NCBI GenBank assembly: GCA_001695595.3
Contig: MBPM02000024.1
Coordinates: forward strand, 1-64,000
Length of the DNA: 64,000 bases
Direction of reading: 5' to 3'
Source: Plasmopara viticola
Taxonomy: Eukaryota; Oomycota; Peronosporomycetes; Peronosporales; Peronosporaceae
Below the pieces are notes generated by a model. The model had not been told where the DNA came from, made no database searches, and worked only from the letters and a program-made list of their open reading frames with translations. The position numbers and the translations under genes are program-made. This document shows, piece by piece, positions 1 through 11,670 of this stretch (the first letter of the stretch is position 1; every line of letters starts with the position of its first letter).

Positions 1-1409
1 CAGGAATGGCGAGCTTTTCCTGAAGACTACATGGAGTGCGAGTTATGCATGAGATTGTCACGTTTTTCGTGTCTACTTAGATGTTAATTTCGTCTATAAC
101 GTGGTTCACTTGGGGATTAAATAAAATTTTAAATGGAGGACACAAGTTGACATACCGCTTACCTGCATACATGGGTGCATGGTCATTGAGATTGTTTGAC
201 CCTTAATTTGAGAGTGTCGTGTGGCTCGTTATCAATGAAGTTATTACCTCAAGCCTATCAAAGACCTCATTTATGGAAATCTCGATTGGACTTTGGTTGT
301 TATTCCGAAAAGGTTTAGTCCCACCTTACTGCGACCAATCTTTACGGAATTTTTGCTAAACAAGTGGCACTTAACATGTTCGATGCTGTATTTTTCGACA
401 TTTTGGCTCCATCGCACAAAAAATTCGACAATTTGGAGGTTTCTGCTTCGGCGGCTTGATCAGCAATTATGCTGAAGCCTGTATTTACTTCCGCAAGTGG
501 TCATTGCACAAACAAAGTGGCGGCCATAGCTGTTACTTATTAAGTGCATTTCAACTGAGCATGGATGAAAACGAGTAACCGAAAAAGTGATATGGAATGA
601 TGGGCATTTACTGCGACATTATAAACGACTATGATTACGACTATGGCTACGACTATAACTACGCCTATGCCTATGCCTATGACTAAGAGTACGTCTGCGA
701 CTCTACAACGTTAAATATGACTATATTACGACTACGATATGGTATTGTTTGATTAGATAAAGGAACGCCTCCCAAACATTGTGATATCTCGTTTTCCTGA
801 GCGCAGCCAATAAATACATGGATAAAGATGAGCTGATACATGGGTAAGTACTACTTTACAAAGTACTAGTAGCACGACAAAAAAACTCTCCTTTGATCTC
901 TTAGCAAATTGGGCCATCAATGTTGCACAAGCTCACGTTTGTGTTACTCTAAAAACAATGTGAAAATTGTATGGTCGTCACACATCTTATCCGAGGATTT
1001 ACGGGAGCGTAAGAAATAATACATCCAATTTTAACACAATGAGTGAAAATTACGTACAAGTATGCAAGTATACACATGTAACAAGACACTGACATACGCA
1101 CCATTATTCATATTGCATCTCACGTACACACTGACGAGACCGTAAGGAGAATTTACATGCAAAGTGGTAGCAATACGTGCTTCAGCTTTAAATTGATTGC
1201 ACAAGTCAATGCAGTCCGTCCAATTCCTACAGCTCGTGTACGCGGAAAGAACGCAATTCGTTGTAAATGCTTCCACAGTGCTTCATGGTACCATAGTGAC
1301 TTTGCAAACTTGGTGTACACACTACCGCATTTTGAAGTCCTACGTAAACCTATAGTTAGCAATATACTATTAATTTGTGTACACACTTCATGCAGCAATT
1401 CTAGCGGCT
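1..1409. other. Intergenic, no gene seen
   Basis: No open frame here has the length or composition of a gene. The stretch is AT-rich and holds one imperfect hexamer repeat at 625-686. It lies downstream of the minus-strand TMTC-like gene. Confidence 0.6.
625..686. repeat. Imperfect CTAYGA/CTATGC hexamer microsatellite
   Basis: About ten units of six bases, drifting between acgactatg, gctacgactat and three exact cctatg units near 664-681. It has no coding context. Confidence 0.7.
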
Positions 1410-3757
1410 TTAACAATATCTTTCTTGGTTGAGTATTGCAGCACGATCTAGTATTGCCTTCACAAAGTCTGGCATTATTACCATTGTTGCTGCTTTACGC
1501 AACTTCCCGACATGCTGGCACTTTGTGGCAGCGGCTAAACCGGCTTTGAGTTGTGCATCAGCCTCTTCCTGATTGCCCATATCTTGCAGTATCAGAGCTG
1601 CATTAATGTAAAGATCGGTCTCTTCTGGATAAAGCTCAATGCCTTTTCGCAGGACGTTCAAGGCCTTCTCCACTTCCTCGATTTTCCTGTACGATACACC
1701 AAGCATGTTGTAGATCGAGGAACCCTCAACAAGTAATTCAAGATCCACTTTTCGGTCGCGGACAATACTATTCGCAACTTCGTCATCTGGAAGTAGCGTA
1801 TAGCTGATTCAAAATCTCCACTTTCGAACGCAATGCTGCCCCGATTATAATAGTGGCTTGGGTAGCTGCTGTTGTGAGCAATTGCAAGGTCCAGAGAGGC
1901 TGTCGCATGAGCAATAGCCCCGCTCTCATAAAACTCTTCCTTCACATTATTGGCGCTGCGTAGTTGCGCCTTTCTCATCCAGTGCGTGTACAATTCCCCA
2001 CCAATATATCCAAGAGCCTGGTAAGAATCTGGCGCAAGCATTGCTGCCTTGTAAAGATGACGAATTCCATGTAGGTAAAAATCTTCGTTCAAGCCACCTC
2101 TGGCTGCAAGTGTGGCAAATGCAAGTCCAGCATTTGTCTGGCTTTCAATGTGGTTTGGTAACATACCGATCGCAACTCGCAGATAGTCTATTGCTTTTTC
2201 TGGATGTGCATTGAGTACATTTTTCGCTTCGTTCGAAAGAACTTTTACGTTTGTCGGCACCACATCAATGGCCACTCTAAAAAGTGTTTGCTCATCAATC
2301 CAATCAGCGTTGCGCAACTGACTTCGGTAGCATCCTGCAACGAGCACTAGTGTGCCGCAAATAAGCACCACAACCCGGGCTGCACCAAAAAAGACCTTCG
2401 GCTTGATTAAGCTCGGAGCGAACTGATCAGGATGGGTAGTGGTGTCCCGTGAAGGATCGTGTCGAGTGTGCTTGTCTATGATTCCGAACGTTCGATCAGC
2501 AATGCAACCAGCAAGAAGGCAAAATCCAACGCTTGGGAAATACATGAGTCGCTCTGCAACTACCGTACCGACTGGGAATAGAATATTTGATGCCGGAACG
2601 AACGGGATCACCCCAAAACCAATACTCATTGTGAATAAAGGGGATCTTTTTGATCCTGATAGTTGAAGTATTGCATGGCCTAAGCCACCTGCTATGATTG
2701 CGTACGCAGAGAGTGTAAGTACATTCCGTGGATCTGTTATCGATTCGAGTACCGGGATGGTGTTATATCCATAGTCAAAACAGAGCCATCGTGGCCACAC
2801 AAGCTTCCACAGATACCAAGCATGCACATGCGCATACGACAAGATGCGAGTCAATCTGCTCTTTTGTACCACAATATTATTGGCAAGAATATTCCACTGC
2901 ATCTGTCGATGATCTCCATTAATTGACACTCGCACACAGGCCGCAAATAGTCCAACCAACACCGTCACAATTAATCTCTTTTGTACCACTTGCCACCGTC
3001 TCTTCACCTTGTGGCAGCAATAGAAACTCAGCAGATCATAGAGTACCAGTATTGCAAAGCTTGTAAATCCCAGCTCTTTGCACAACCCGGCCATAATGGT
3101 CAACAATAATGCTACTATCACACCCGCCCACGACGTCTCGTGCTTTTTTGCGCCACCAACATAGGCCAAAAAAGCTGACAGCGAGAGTAGGGTACACAAT
3201 AAATCTGCTCGCCCAACTATGCTTGCCACTGCGTCACAGTGAATTGGATGGACAGCAAACAGTAACCCCGCTGTCAACGCCCCAATTAGCCCCTTCCATC
3301 CTTTTCCAATGGAGAATCTAAAGCTTGTGCTATCGATTATTGATGAAGTGTATTGCAGATTTTGTTTTGAATTTGATCCTTTCATCAGACGTTGATGTTG
3401 CTGAATGAGCACGTCTGCTACCTTCCACACGAGCACTGAGCACGCGGCGTGAATGAGCACATTTGTGAAGTGATAGAGCCAAGAACTGTGGCCTTTGGCC
3501 ATGAGGTAATTTAGTCGAAAGCTTAATACTGTCAAAGGGCGGTAACTCTTGTGGCTGTGGATAGATTGAATGTGCGTGCCCCAAAAGTCGTGCGAGAAAA
3601 CATCGATCAAACTGCTACGTTGCACGTCATCATTGGCCAACACTGCAGAGCGATCATCCCATACAAAGCTATTCGCAGTAGCATTCCAAGCTGTCAGTAG
3701 CGCAGCAGCGAAGACTGAGAGCGCGCAGGTTTCGTGTGGCGTCACTTCAAGGATCAT
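1410..3757 (-). CDS. TMTC-like membrane protein with TPR repeats, frame-broken near its 3' end
   Basis: This is a multi-pass ER-type membrane protein followed by TPR repeats. Animal relatives (TMTC1-4) are ER protein O-mannosyltransferases; the oomycete substrate is unknown. What is seen: an early loop WDDR; the segment RPLTVLSFRLNY; HPIHCDAVASIVGRADLL; KELGFTSFAILVLYDLL; the DUF1736 signature WPRWLCFDYGYNTIPVLESI; and VAERLMYFPSVGF. TPR units follow from about residue 500. The first frame runs from the ATG at 3757 to about 1805. From there the TPR sequence (LLPDDEVANSIV, then SSIYNMLGVSYRK and YPEETDLYINAALIL) continues in another frame to the stop at 1410. One indel near 1790-1810 joins the two frames into about 780 residues. 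No intron fits there. It is either a sequencing indel or a recent lesion. The gene is divergent from the COX gene at 3987. Confidence 0.8.
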
Positions 3758-3986
3758 ATTTGATGAGCATAAAGTAAAGATACTCCTATATTTGCATCAT
3801 AGAATAAATTGTCTATCATTCTAGTATATTGCGTTTTCACATTTTTATAAAAAATACTTAAGCTTTGTAAAAGTTATAATTCAACTCTCACATCCGTCTA
3901 TTTTGTGCCTCCCCCGTCTTCAGTTCTATTCAGTTCTGGAAGTTTACACATTCAGCAATACGATCTCCACTGCGCATTCAACTGCT
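3758..3986. promoter_or_regulatory. Shared 229-bp divergent promoter region
   Basis: This gap separates the start codons of the TMTC-like gene (minus) and the COX subunit gene (plus), so it should hold both promoters. A pyrimidine-rich tract lies about 60-90 bp upstream of the COX start. I could not identify a defined initiator or TATA box with confidence. Confidence 0.35.
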
Positions 3987-4151
3987 ATGATTTCTCCTTT
4001 AAAAGACATTATGGTTGCCACCGTCCTCGGTACGGCCGCAGGTCTAGTCTGGAACAGCTTTAAAGATGGCGAGCTAGACCGCACCACCCGGTTCTACAAG
4101 TGGTACGATGCCCAAGACCCACAGAAGAAGAGCCTTCAAACCAACGAATAA
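3987..4151 (+). CDS. Small cytochrome c oxidase subunit (COX 6c/5c-like)
   Basis: A 54-residue protein of the inner mitochondrial membrane, probably a supernumerary subunit of complex IV. It has one membrane segment (IMVATVLGTAAGLVWNSF) followed by a charged region with TTRFYKWYDAQDPQ. This layout matches plant COX5c (LKxxxxxKE...GLxxGxxW...RxTRxFYxxL) and animal COX6c (...FYRNYD). I chose the ATG at 3987. An open frame extends further 5', but that sequence is not protein-like and the family starts close to its LKD motif. The head-to-head neighbour is the TMTC-like gene. The exact subunit name is uncertain. Confidence 0.6.
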   Translation: MISPLKDIMVATVLGTAAGLVWNSFKDGELDRTTRFYKWYDAQDPQKKSLQTNE

Positions 4152-4392
4152 CTCGCCTTCTCAGCTCATGAGCTCACGCATTCTCTATAATAGAAGGGAA
4201 AGATTCTGGCATGCGTAAATCGATGGAACAACGACGTTGAATTTGCGCTTAAGACGCTTTGCTTCCGGGCGACGTCTGGTGCCAGTCAGATTTATGAAAC
4301 TTTAAACAATATAACGAAACATGACGAAAATTTAGCTTTACCTTCAGATGCCCCTAATATAGTGTGCAGTACGTATTCCGCATGCGATCGCG

Positions 4393-7050
4393 ATGCGGCT
4401 CTACGTGCACTTTGAGTCGCCTGATGAAGCACTCGCGTGGACCAAACGCTTTGAGTTACCTGAGGTTAGCAACAACAGCGCGTGTCCTACACTGCGGTCA
4501 GTTTTGTGCTGCTTCTTCGCTGCTTATAACTCGAAATTTCGTCCCAAACCTCCGCTCGGATTGGAAAATGTGGACATTTTCGTGGAAGTTGATCAAAATG
4601 CCAATTCTCGACGTCGAGTTGAGGCATTAGACATGCCAATTACTTCTTGTAGCAGTTCTGAAAGCCGTTCAAATAAAAGTTCGCCCAGAATCGACAAATC
4701 ATGCAATTTTGAGCTCGTGGTGGTTTCTAGAGAAATACAAAGAAAAGTGCGAACTCATGAGCCTCTGCTAGCTCTTGAAACCAAAAAAGGGGACGACAAT
4801 CAGCTAAACTTTAATGTTGAAGGCAATGAAGACTGCGGAATCTTAAAGCTGGCAGCCACTTATATGGGCCAGCAGAACTTCCGAGCTGCGAGGGAGATTT
4901 ACATGAAGGTGATGATTAAGGAGCCGCACAATGCAGAAGCATTGGTGGCACTTGGAGAAATTTTAGTTGTAAGTGGTCGACGTGAAGAGGCAATACGCAA
5001 TTACTTTTCAAAGTGCTGGAAAGCACATAAAGAAAAGGATTGTGCTAGTAAGGCGCGTGCTCAACTGATGCTTACAAGCGCATTAAATCTGGCACAATGT
5101 TACATCGCATTGGAGAAATTTTATGAAGCGATGATGATTACGAATGAGATGCAGACGTTTTTACGACGAGCCAGTTGTGAAAAGATTGTGGGGATGAAGG
5201 AGCAGATCGATGTTCTGAAAGCACAAGCTTTGTATGAAACCAAGGACTTTGATAATCAGGAGCAGGCTATCTCGTTACTCGTGCACATATTGCCAGATTT
5301 GACATCATCAACCTTGAGTCTGGATGCTTTGTTGGTGTACTCGAGAATTGCACACGATCGCGGTAGAAAAACTGAAGCTCTGAGTATGGTGCTGCGTGTT
5401 TTGGTGGGCAAATCAACCGATCGAGGTGTAAAGAAGACACTTGTGTCATTTCTAGCAGACACAAATTCAATTGACCGCTTAAAGGAGGCTGTTCCGGTTG
5501 GCAGTCCGTCCGCTGGAGCTGCATATGCGTTTATTGCGACCATACTGAAGGACTTTGGTGCAGTGGATCAGGCTATCGCGTGCTTTAAATTGGCACAAGC
5601 TAGCGATCCACAAAATGCTTCGTACGCTCTCAACCACGCGCATGCGCTCGAGACTTGCTGTAGATATGCAGAGGCATACGATTTGCTGACTACGTTTCTT
5701 CGACAAAATAGTGCGCTGAGCGTTGGAAACGGTGAAAAAAAGGCTATTAAATTGCTTACTGGCTCAATTGTTGAAATTCTTGCTCGTACAAATGCGTGGA
5801 ATGACACGCGCGACGTTGACGGAGCTTCAGAAGCTCATAATCCAAGCAAGGAGCTTCGATGGTCCGTGGACTGGGTTTCCGGGAAAGCAGGCTACGCAAA
5901 TGTGACTCCACCCTCTCTCGATTCGAAGCCGGAGTTGCAAGACTTACAAATTGCCTCGCCAAGTCTTTGTACAAAGCACACCCAGCCTATAGTGGCTTTG
6001 TCGGAAGCGGACCTGGATCACTTGGCGTGCTTTTTTACAATCGTCAAAATCTTGTTCATTAATGGTCGATTATCCGTGCTGCCATCGCTAATTCGTGTGC
6101 TTGAGCCCATTCGTAAAGGGCGTGAGCTGCATCGGACAACTGTTCGCAACGAGCAGGCCTATTATGCATGCATTGCCCAACTTCTCTCGATTGGTGACGC
6201 ATTGGTAATTTCACCTCCTCAAGTATCCCTGCAAACCTCACCTAATTCTATTTATGTATGCGGTGACTCGCACACTTTAGCTACTGCATGGCGTAGTATC
6301 GATTTGCATGGTCAAGAGACATTATTGCGGCCAGCACTGGTCACTGGTCTGAAGCATTGGCACCTTAGGAAGGAGTCCACATTTTACCCTAAGTTAAATT
6401 TCTGGCGTGTTGTCATGAACATTCCGAAAAAGTCACGGGTTATTTTTCTATTTGGTGAAATCGATTGTCGCGAGGGGATTTTGGATGCTGTTAAAAAGTG
6501 TAAATACGATGTGGGTTGAGATGTCTCTGGCGACTATTATCCTACATACTGACCTTTTTTGGACATTTTTTGTGTGTGTTTAGACGATTGAGGAAGGCAT
6601 GATTCACACGATTGACATCTTCATGAAGGTGCTTTCCGACGTCGTAAAGCAGTGCCAGTTCGATGTGTTTATTCACCCTATCGTACCAGTGCTGGATGAA
6701 ACACGCGCACTTGTTATTCAGTATAACAAAAAATTTCAAAAACGTGTCGCCAATAGCTCAATCTGCAGGTAAGATTTTCATGCCTGGTAACTTTTAAAGT
6801 CTGCTCAAGTCCAATGATATTATTTACTGAAGATGGCTGGACTTTTTCGATGATCTTATCAGTGGCGACCCGCCAAAGGTAAGCGTCATAAATTCATGAA
6901 GTATTCGGTATCATGTAATCCATTTAATATAGCTTTGAAATCTAGCTTCGGCCAGAGTTCCGTCTAGACGGCACACATCTACACCCATCATATTTATCAA
7001 AGGTAGAAGCAGCGCTCACGAAAGCAACATCGTTGGACAAAATGAGTTGA
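4393..7050 (+). CDS. TPR protein with C-terminal SGNH-hydrolase-like domain (4 exons)
   Basis: Exons read as 4393-6510, 6584-6768, 6833-6878 and 6946-7050. All introns are GT-AG (64-73 bp) with consistent phases, giving 817 residues. The N-terminal half carries TPR-like units (AATYMGQQNFRAAREIYMKV, AEALVALGEILVVSGRREEA, AAYAFIATILKDFGAVDQAI). The C-terminal 200 residues look like an SGNH fold: YVCGDSHT (nucleophile Ser block), VIFLFGEIDCREG (a GEID block where GxND is usual) and RLDGTHLHPSYL (DxxH block in the last exon). The SGNH blocks only become complete after splicing, which supports the exon model. I infer a hydrolase or acyl-handling activity; the substrate is unknown. The Asn of the third SGNH block is not obvious, so it may be catalytically altered. 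Confidence 0.7.
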
Positions 7051-8092
7051 TAAGCGGCAGCTAAGCTCACTACAAATCCGTCATTTCGTGAAGAGCTTGG
7101 GTGATCAAAGTAATGTAATAGCTAAGGATAAGTGGATGACAAGATTCGTTTGAATGAGAGGATGGCTCTTTAAAGCTTTTTCCAAATAAATTATGACTAC
7201 TATCCACAAAGTGACCTCCTATTTAAGTACACCTTTGGCCGTCGAATCTGCTTTCAGAAGATACCGGGATTCTGCAGCGGCATATATAACAACAAGAACT
7301 TGTACTGTCAGCTTGGTGATTTCTTGATAAAAAAATCGGTTTACATTTGGAGATTTGAAACTTTATCAGGCCTTGATGTAAATTTTACATACAACGCTTG
7401 AAGTAAATATAACGATCGAGAATTTTAGTGGAGAATGATCTGAAATCACATATTAGAGACCGAAAATATTGAAATCGCGGTTATAGAGCAATACGTTACG
7501 ACGGCTCCGCTGCGGCATATGCTATAGCAATTTAAACGAGGTGAGCTACTAACAGCTTAAGCTCAAAGTCGCAAAATACTAAGGCAAGCCAGAGATTCAA
7601 GTCCGCGTAGAGAAATTGTCTTCTCGGTTGGACCATTCCTTGGTATTGTTAGTCATCATGCATATAGCTTATATTATATAATTGATCATATTATCCTTTG
7701 CCTCCGTTCTTTCAATATTTGGTATTGTAAAATCATAAATGCCGAGCCCTTCTTTCATCAATTGTTCAGCTCGCTGTCTACCAATAAACCATCATACAGG
7801 CTTAACCACTTTGAATGCCTGGGCATTGGAACAAAGCCGCGCATTGGAACAAAGCTGGTCCTTTCTTCGAGGTGATAGCGTTTTTCGCTCAAAGGTATTC
7901 ACAACAATTCACGTGAATTTCACCATACTTCTTGACTAGGGTCATCGATTACATTTGACAGGTGATACACCGTAACTTGTGCGAATTACTTTTTACCAAT
8001 AGTAGGTTTTTAGTGTTAAGGCCTAATCAAGTGTTTGTACACCAATCGAGGCTAAAAATTCCCACGCCTCGACACTACCACAAACAAAAATC
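7051..8092. other. Intergenic, no gene seen
   Basis: AT-rich spacer between the TPR-SGNH gene and QCR7. A 15-base direct repeat (gcattggaacaaagc) occurs twice near 7824-7855. The last 100 bp should include the QCR7 promoter. I see no open frame worth calling. Confidence 0.55.
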
Positions 8093-8404
8093 ATGAGCCT
8101 CATCTCGAAGGTCGCGGGTCTGTACCAGAAGACGGTCAGCAAATCGTTCGGCATGTACGGACTCAAGTACGATGACGCACTCGTGGACACAGCGGCCGTA
8201 CAGACGGCACTACACTGGATTCAAGGCGACGAGTACCAGGCTCGCACAAAGCGCATTGCGCGTGCTGCCGACTGTTCGCTTAAGCGCGGCTACCTCCCCG
8301 ACGAAATTCAGGCCATCCAGCGTCCGCTCGATTTTTACTTGAACGAAAAAGTCGTGGAAGCGGAAAAGCTCGCTGAAGAGCGTGCTAATCTCACGCGATG
8401 GTAA
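8093..8404 (+). CDS. QCR7: Ubiquinol-cytochrome c reductase subunit 7 (complex III, UQCRB/QCR7 family)
   Basis: A 103-residue intronless gene for the small subunit of the cytochrome bc1 complex in the inner mitochondrial membrane. Family features seen are YGLKYDDALVD near residue 22, the helix with VQTALHWI, RTKRIARAADCSLKRGYLP, and the C-terminal DFYLNEKVVEAEKLAEERANL. Its length is close to the family range of roughly 110-130. The ATG follows a run of acaaacaaaaatc, a good context. The next gene starts 270 bp downstream on the same strand. Confidence 0.85.
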   Translation: MSLISKVAGLYQKTVSKSFGMYGLKYDDALVDTAAVQTALHWIQGDEYQARTKRIARAADCSLKRGYLPDEIQAIQRPLDFYLNEKVVEAEKLAEERANLTRW

Positions 8405-8675
8405 GCCCTTTGGAGCAACTTCTGCTGTGTCAGCTTTTAGCGTCGATTCGCAGAGTTCGGAGGCACAATAGGAGGGAAAGTTGTGTCAGAGAAAGAGAAT
8501 TAAGGCCTTCGTAAGCTACTGTAGTTTTACTTGCAGGACAGATAATATCAAACCTGGAATCAGGGCTGTTATTACGGCATAGGGGCTCTAAAGTTAACGT
8601 TGTTTGTTTTTTTAAGTTTCCAAGCAAAGCGTCACTTTATAGATCACTTTTAGCTAGTTAAACGAGCAAATTACG

Positions 8676-9964
8676 ATGAGAGGGTCGTCTTCTTGGTCGA
8701 CTGTAGGAGCCGTGCCACCACGTTCAAGGCCAATGAGTGCCATACGTAAGAAAGACCTGAATGCTAGTGGGCCAGAAATGGTGTCGTTGGGTAGAATCAG
8801 CACGAATGGAGACGAAGATGTTGTGGAAGAGGACGATAGAGACAATCTCGAAAGCGACGTTTTTGCTGGAACAGAGCAAACGCACGAACGGCGATCGAGA
8901 GTACTTGCAAAGATTCGGCACCACAACCAGCGCACGTCCGACCAGCAATATGGTGAGTTCGATGCAGCGTATTTTTGCTCGTTAAAGTTTAGCTGAGAGA
9001 TTCGTTCAATGTTAGATGAAAAAAAGTCGAGGTCGAAGCTAAACTTCCGACCGTCATCAGCCCCAGCGAGATCTAAAGCAGCGTCGACGACTTATTATGC
9101 CCAAAACACCAATGAACATACTCGGCCATCCCCCGCGTCCATCTCGATCGCATATTTGCGTGCCGCTGCCGAGAAAAAGAAGGCGCGCGATCGAAATTTT
9201 GCAGTAAGGTTCGCTTAAGACCTAATGTTTTACTGCTTTGTTTACGACTAACTTCTGTGTATTACTTGTTTTTAGCAAGAGCTTTTGCGCGAGGAGAGTG
9301 AGCGCAAAAAAAAGATTTTTGTCAAGATCGAACAAGCAAACAAGATGATGACATCTCTTGGCAGTTCCAAGTCATTCGGCCCCGCTCCTGTATTATTGTT
9401 AGCAACAAATTGCAAGACTAATGTCTAAGTCTCTGTTTGTATTGGTTTTAGGATCGAGATGGCTTTCAAGTGGTCAAAGTTATTGATCCCGAGGGCGAAA
9501 ATCGCATCATTTCCGTCGAGACTTTTCATATCTTTTACACATTACGACACTTTGATTAGCTGCATTGAAAAGCTTGCATTTCCTTAACCATAGCTTTACT
9601 GCGCGAGTTTGAACAGCTCGCGTTTGTTCCGCTCGGGCACACGATGCAGCAGCATAAGTTTAGCATTAGCAACAACGCGCGGATCAAAGACGCAACTACT
9701 TCTAAAGTTCGAGTTACAAGCTCGCTAAATGGGGGCAATAGCAGCTCGCGTATCAGTCCATCAAGTGGTAGTCCATCTAAGACCTCTCGCGAGTCAGCCA
9801 ATGGATTGCGCCCGCGAACAGCCAAGACTAGGCCTGCCGACCAATTGCAAGTGCAAGAAGAGTTGCGTGGAGTACTAGAAGACACCATCATGCTAACAAA
9901 GACCCTTCAAGATCAACTACACGAGCTTAAATTAAAGGGATGGAACGTTGCGCCGCGGTCGTGA
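8676..9964 (+). CDS. Unknown coiled-coil protein, five exons with one probable U12-type intron
   Basis: Exons read as 8676-8952, 9016-9203, 9276-9389, 9452-9527 and 9600-9964, giving 339 residues with phases that all agree. Introns 1-3 are GT-AG (62-72 bp). The fourth (9528-9599) starts ATATCTTTT and ends AC, with a TTCCTTAAC branch element. The protein is basic and Ser-rich at the N-terminus (RKKDL, ERRSRVLAKIRHH), has a charged helical stretch EKKKARDRNFA joined to QELLREESERKKKIFVKIEQ, then VVKVIDPEGENR, LLREFEQLAFVPLGHT, a Ser-rich linker and a final helix (EELRGVLEDTIMLTKTLQDQLHELKL). I recognise no catalytic domain. It is likely a structural or scaffold protein; the function is unknown. 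Confidence 0.65.
9528..9599 (+). other. Probable U12-type (minor spliceosome) AT-AC intron
   Basis: A 72-bp intron opens with ATATCTTTT (U12 consensus ATATCCTTT). It carries TTCCTTAAC at 9580-9588, identical to the U12 branch consensus, and ends AC twelve bases after the branch adenosine. Removing it joins ACTTTTC to TGCGCGAG in frame and removes the in-frame stops TAG and TGA. No GT-AG pair in the region keeps the frame. Confidence 0.7.
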
Positions 9965-10031
9965 AAAAAGCAACTTTCCGTATCGAAATGACAGCGCCTT
10001 CTCGATGTGGCAAACACATCATACCTGTCCC

Positions 10032-10464
10032 ATGGACTCGCAGGCTTCGAACGCAGAGCGAACGGCGCGATATGTGCATGAGGAGAAGCTTAAGCAGGAA
10101 GAAATGGGTAATTCTAATAAGAGTTTGCCATGTCGATGGTTTTTAGATCGGTCATTCTACTGCGTCAGTACGTTAAATCATCTTGTGCCTTGGCAATCGA
10201 AGGCATGATTGACTTCGTGTGGATCTAAAGCCCAATGACTCACTGTGCTTTGTACCAGCGCCTGGCAATCAGATGGAACATTTTTACAGATACGGGCAAG
10301 TGGATGAATGCAAATTTACTTGGAAGAACATGTATCTATGCTTTCGGGCGAGTATGATGGATGAAGAAAAGCGTCAAAGTTTCATTCGGGACACGCCCTT
10401 GGACGCGTCCAGACGTCCGCACGTCACAGATGTGTGGGAGGAAAAAGAGACGCCAGGCTGGTAG
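10032..10464 (+). CDS. DUF3128-family twin CX9C protein (Emi1-like)
   Basis: Two exons (10032-10167 and 10259-10464, a 91-bp GT-AG intron) give 113 residues. Spliced, the protein shows CRWFLDRSFYC and CKFTWKNMYLC, that is two CX9C motifs, with YRYGQVDEC between them and VWEEKETPGW at the end. This is the DUF3128 pattern found in yeast Emi1 and relatives. Twin CX9C proteins fold by disulfide relay in the mitochondrial intermembrane space, so that location is inferred. The start ATG has an A/C-rich context and a hydrophilic leader typical of the family. It begins only 67 bp after the preceding gene's stop. Confidence 0.7.
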
Positions 10465-10689
10465 CAGGTGCTATGAGTTATGAAGCCGTGGTTGAAGGAA
10501 CGGTTGTCCACAAAGCCCACTTCAAGGTTGCGCTCTTGTCACTTGCATAAATTTAATCCATTGCACATTTGAATATGACTCAGTAGCGTGTCTCCATGCT
10601 CGGGTCATGCTTCCATTCGCTTGACTGTGCTCTATTAGCATAGTCTACTTTTTAAGTCTGCTATTTTGACTACTTCTTAACATTGTAAA

Positions 10690-11670
10690 TTAATCCTTCA
10701 GCCACTCCTCCATGCCATGTAAGTCACCAGGCAATGCGGACGGCAAAGTCTGGTCGTCACCATGACCCATAGGCATAGGCAGTGAGTTCAGTGTGGATTC
10801 TATCAGCGCATCTAACGGGTCTTCCAATTCTTCAATTGAGTTTAAATACGGGTTTGGCTCGTTATTGGTGCTGTCGTTGCCATTGCTTGGCAATGGTGCA
10901 ACATCAGGCGAAGGAGCCTCGTTCAGCGAAGAAATGTCATTCTCAGCCTTTCCACCCACTTTAAAGCTTCGCATGGACAATAAATCCAATTCATTTTCAA
11001 TGTTCTGTGTAAGCTGAAAATCAAAAGCTTCCATCGAGAGCGGCGGCAACCCCACAAACGACTTTTTCGCGTTTATATGAAGATTCAGCAGCGTGTCAAG
11101 ATCCCCCGTCTCCTCATAGCGTTCGAAAGCTTGGTGTAATGTCGAATCGTCTGACGCAATGAGCAACATCTTGAGCGAGTCCTTCTGCTCATCACTGATT
11201 TTACCATTGGCCGCAAGCTTATTTACCAGCCAAAATTTAGACGATAAGCTACGACCGCGCTTTGACTTGCGTGAGTTTCCACGCGACACTCCAACTGGAG
11301 GCTGCATTTGCCCCACAGGAGTTGCCATAGGCTGAATCATAGGCTCTGGCGCTTCCTTGCCAGCTCCACTTCTAGACAAACTTTGACCATTGGACGCATT
11401 CGGGTCAGTAGTAAAGTCCATGGGCACGCCAAAATCCAGCGTGTCCATAATGTCTAGCAATTCAGGCGGGGGTCCGGTGGCCTCGTCCAGCTGAAAATTC
11501 TCGAGCGATAGCAGATCTCCGTCTCGAATAGACCTATCCAGCGCATTCTTTCGAATCTACAATGTGCACATCATTAGTGCTTTAATCACAAGAGATTGCC
11601 TTACAAAATGCAGCGTACCACGACGCCTTTCTCGCTCTTGGACTTTGTCGGGTGTAGGAGTACCTTGCAT
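10690..11670 (-). CDS. Acidic/polar unknown protein, two exons
   Basis: Exon 1 is 11670-11605 and exon 2 is 11556-10690, with a 48-bp GT-AG intron between them, giving 310 residues from the ATG at 11670. Seen features are an early basic segment [12 protein letters not shown] continuing into [20 protein letters not shown], a Ser/Arg stretch ([20 protein letters not shown]), a helical core ([38 protein letters not shown]) and an acidic tail ending HGMEEWLKD. The basic patch and acidic Pro/Ser-rich tail suggest a nuclear or regulatory protein, but I do not recognise a family. The true start is uncertain: an open, protein-like sequence lies just upstream in another frame (see 11671-11925). Confidence 0.6.
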
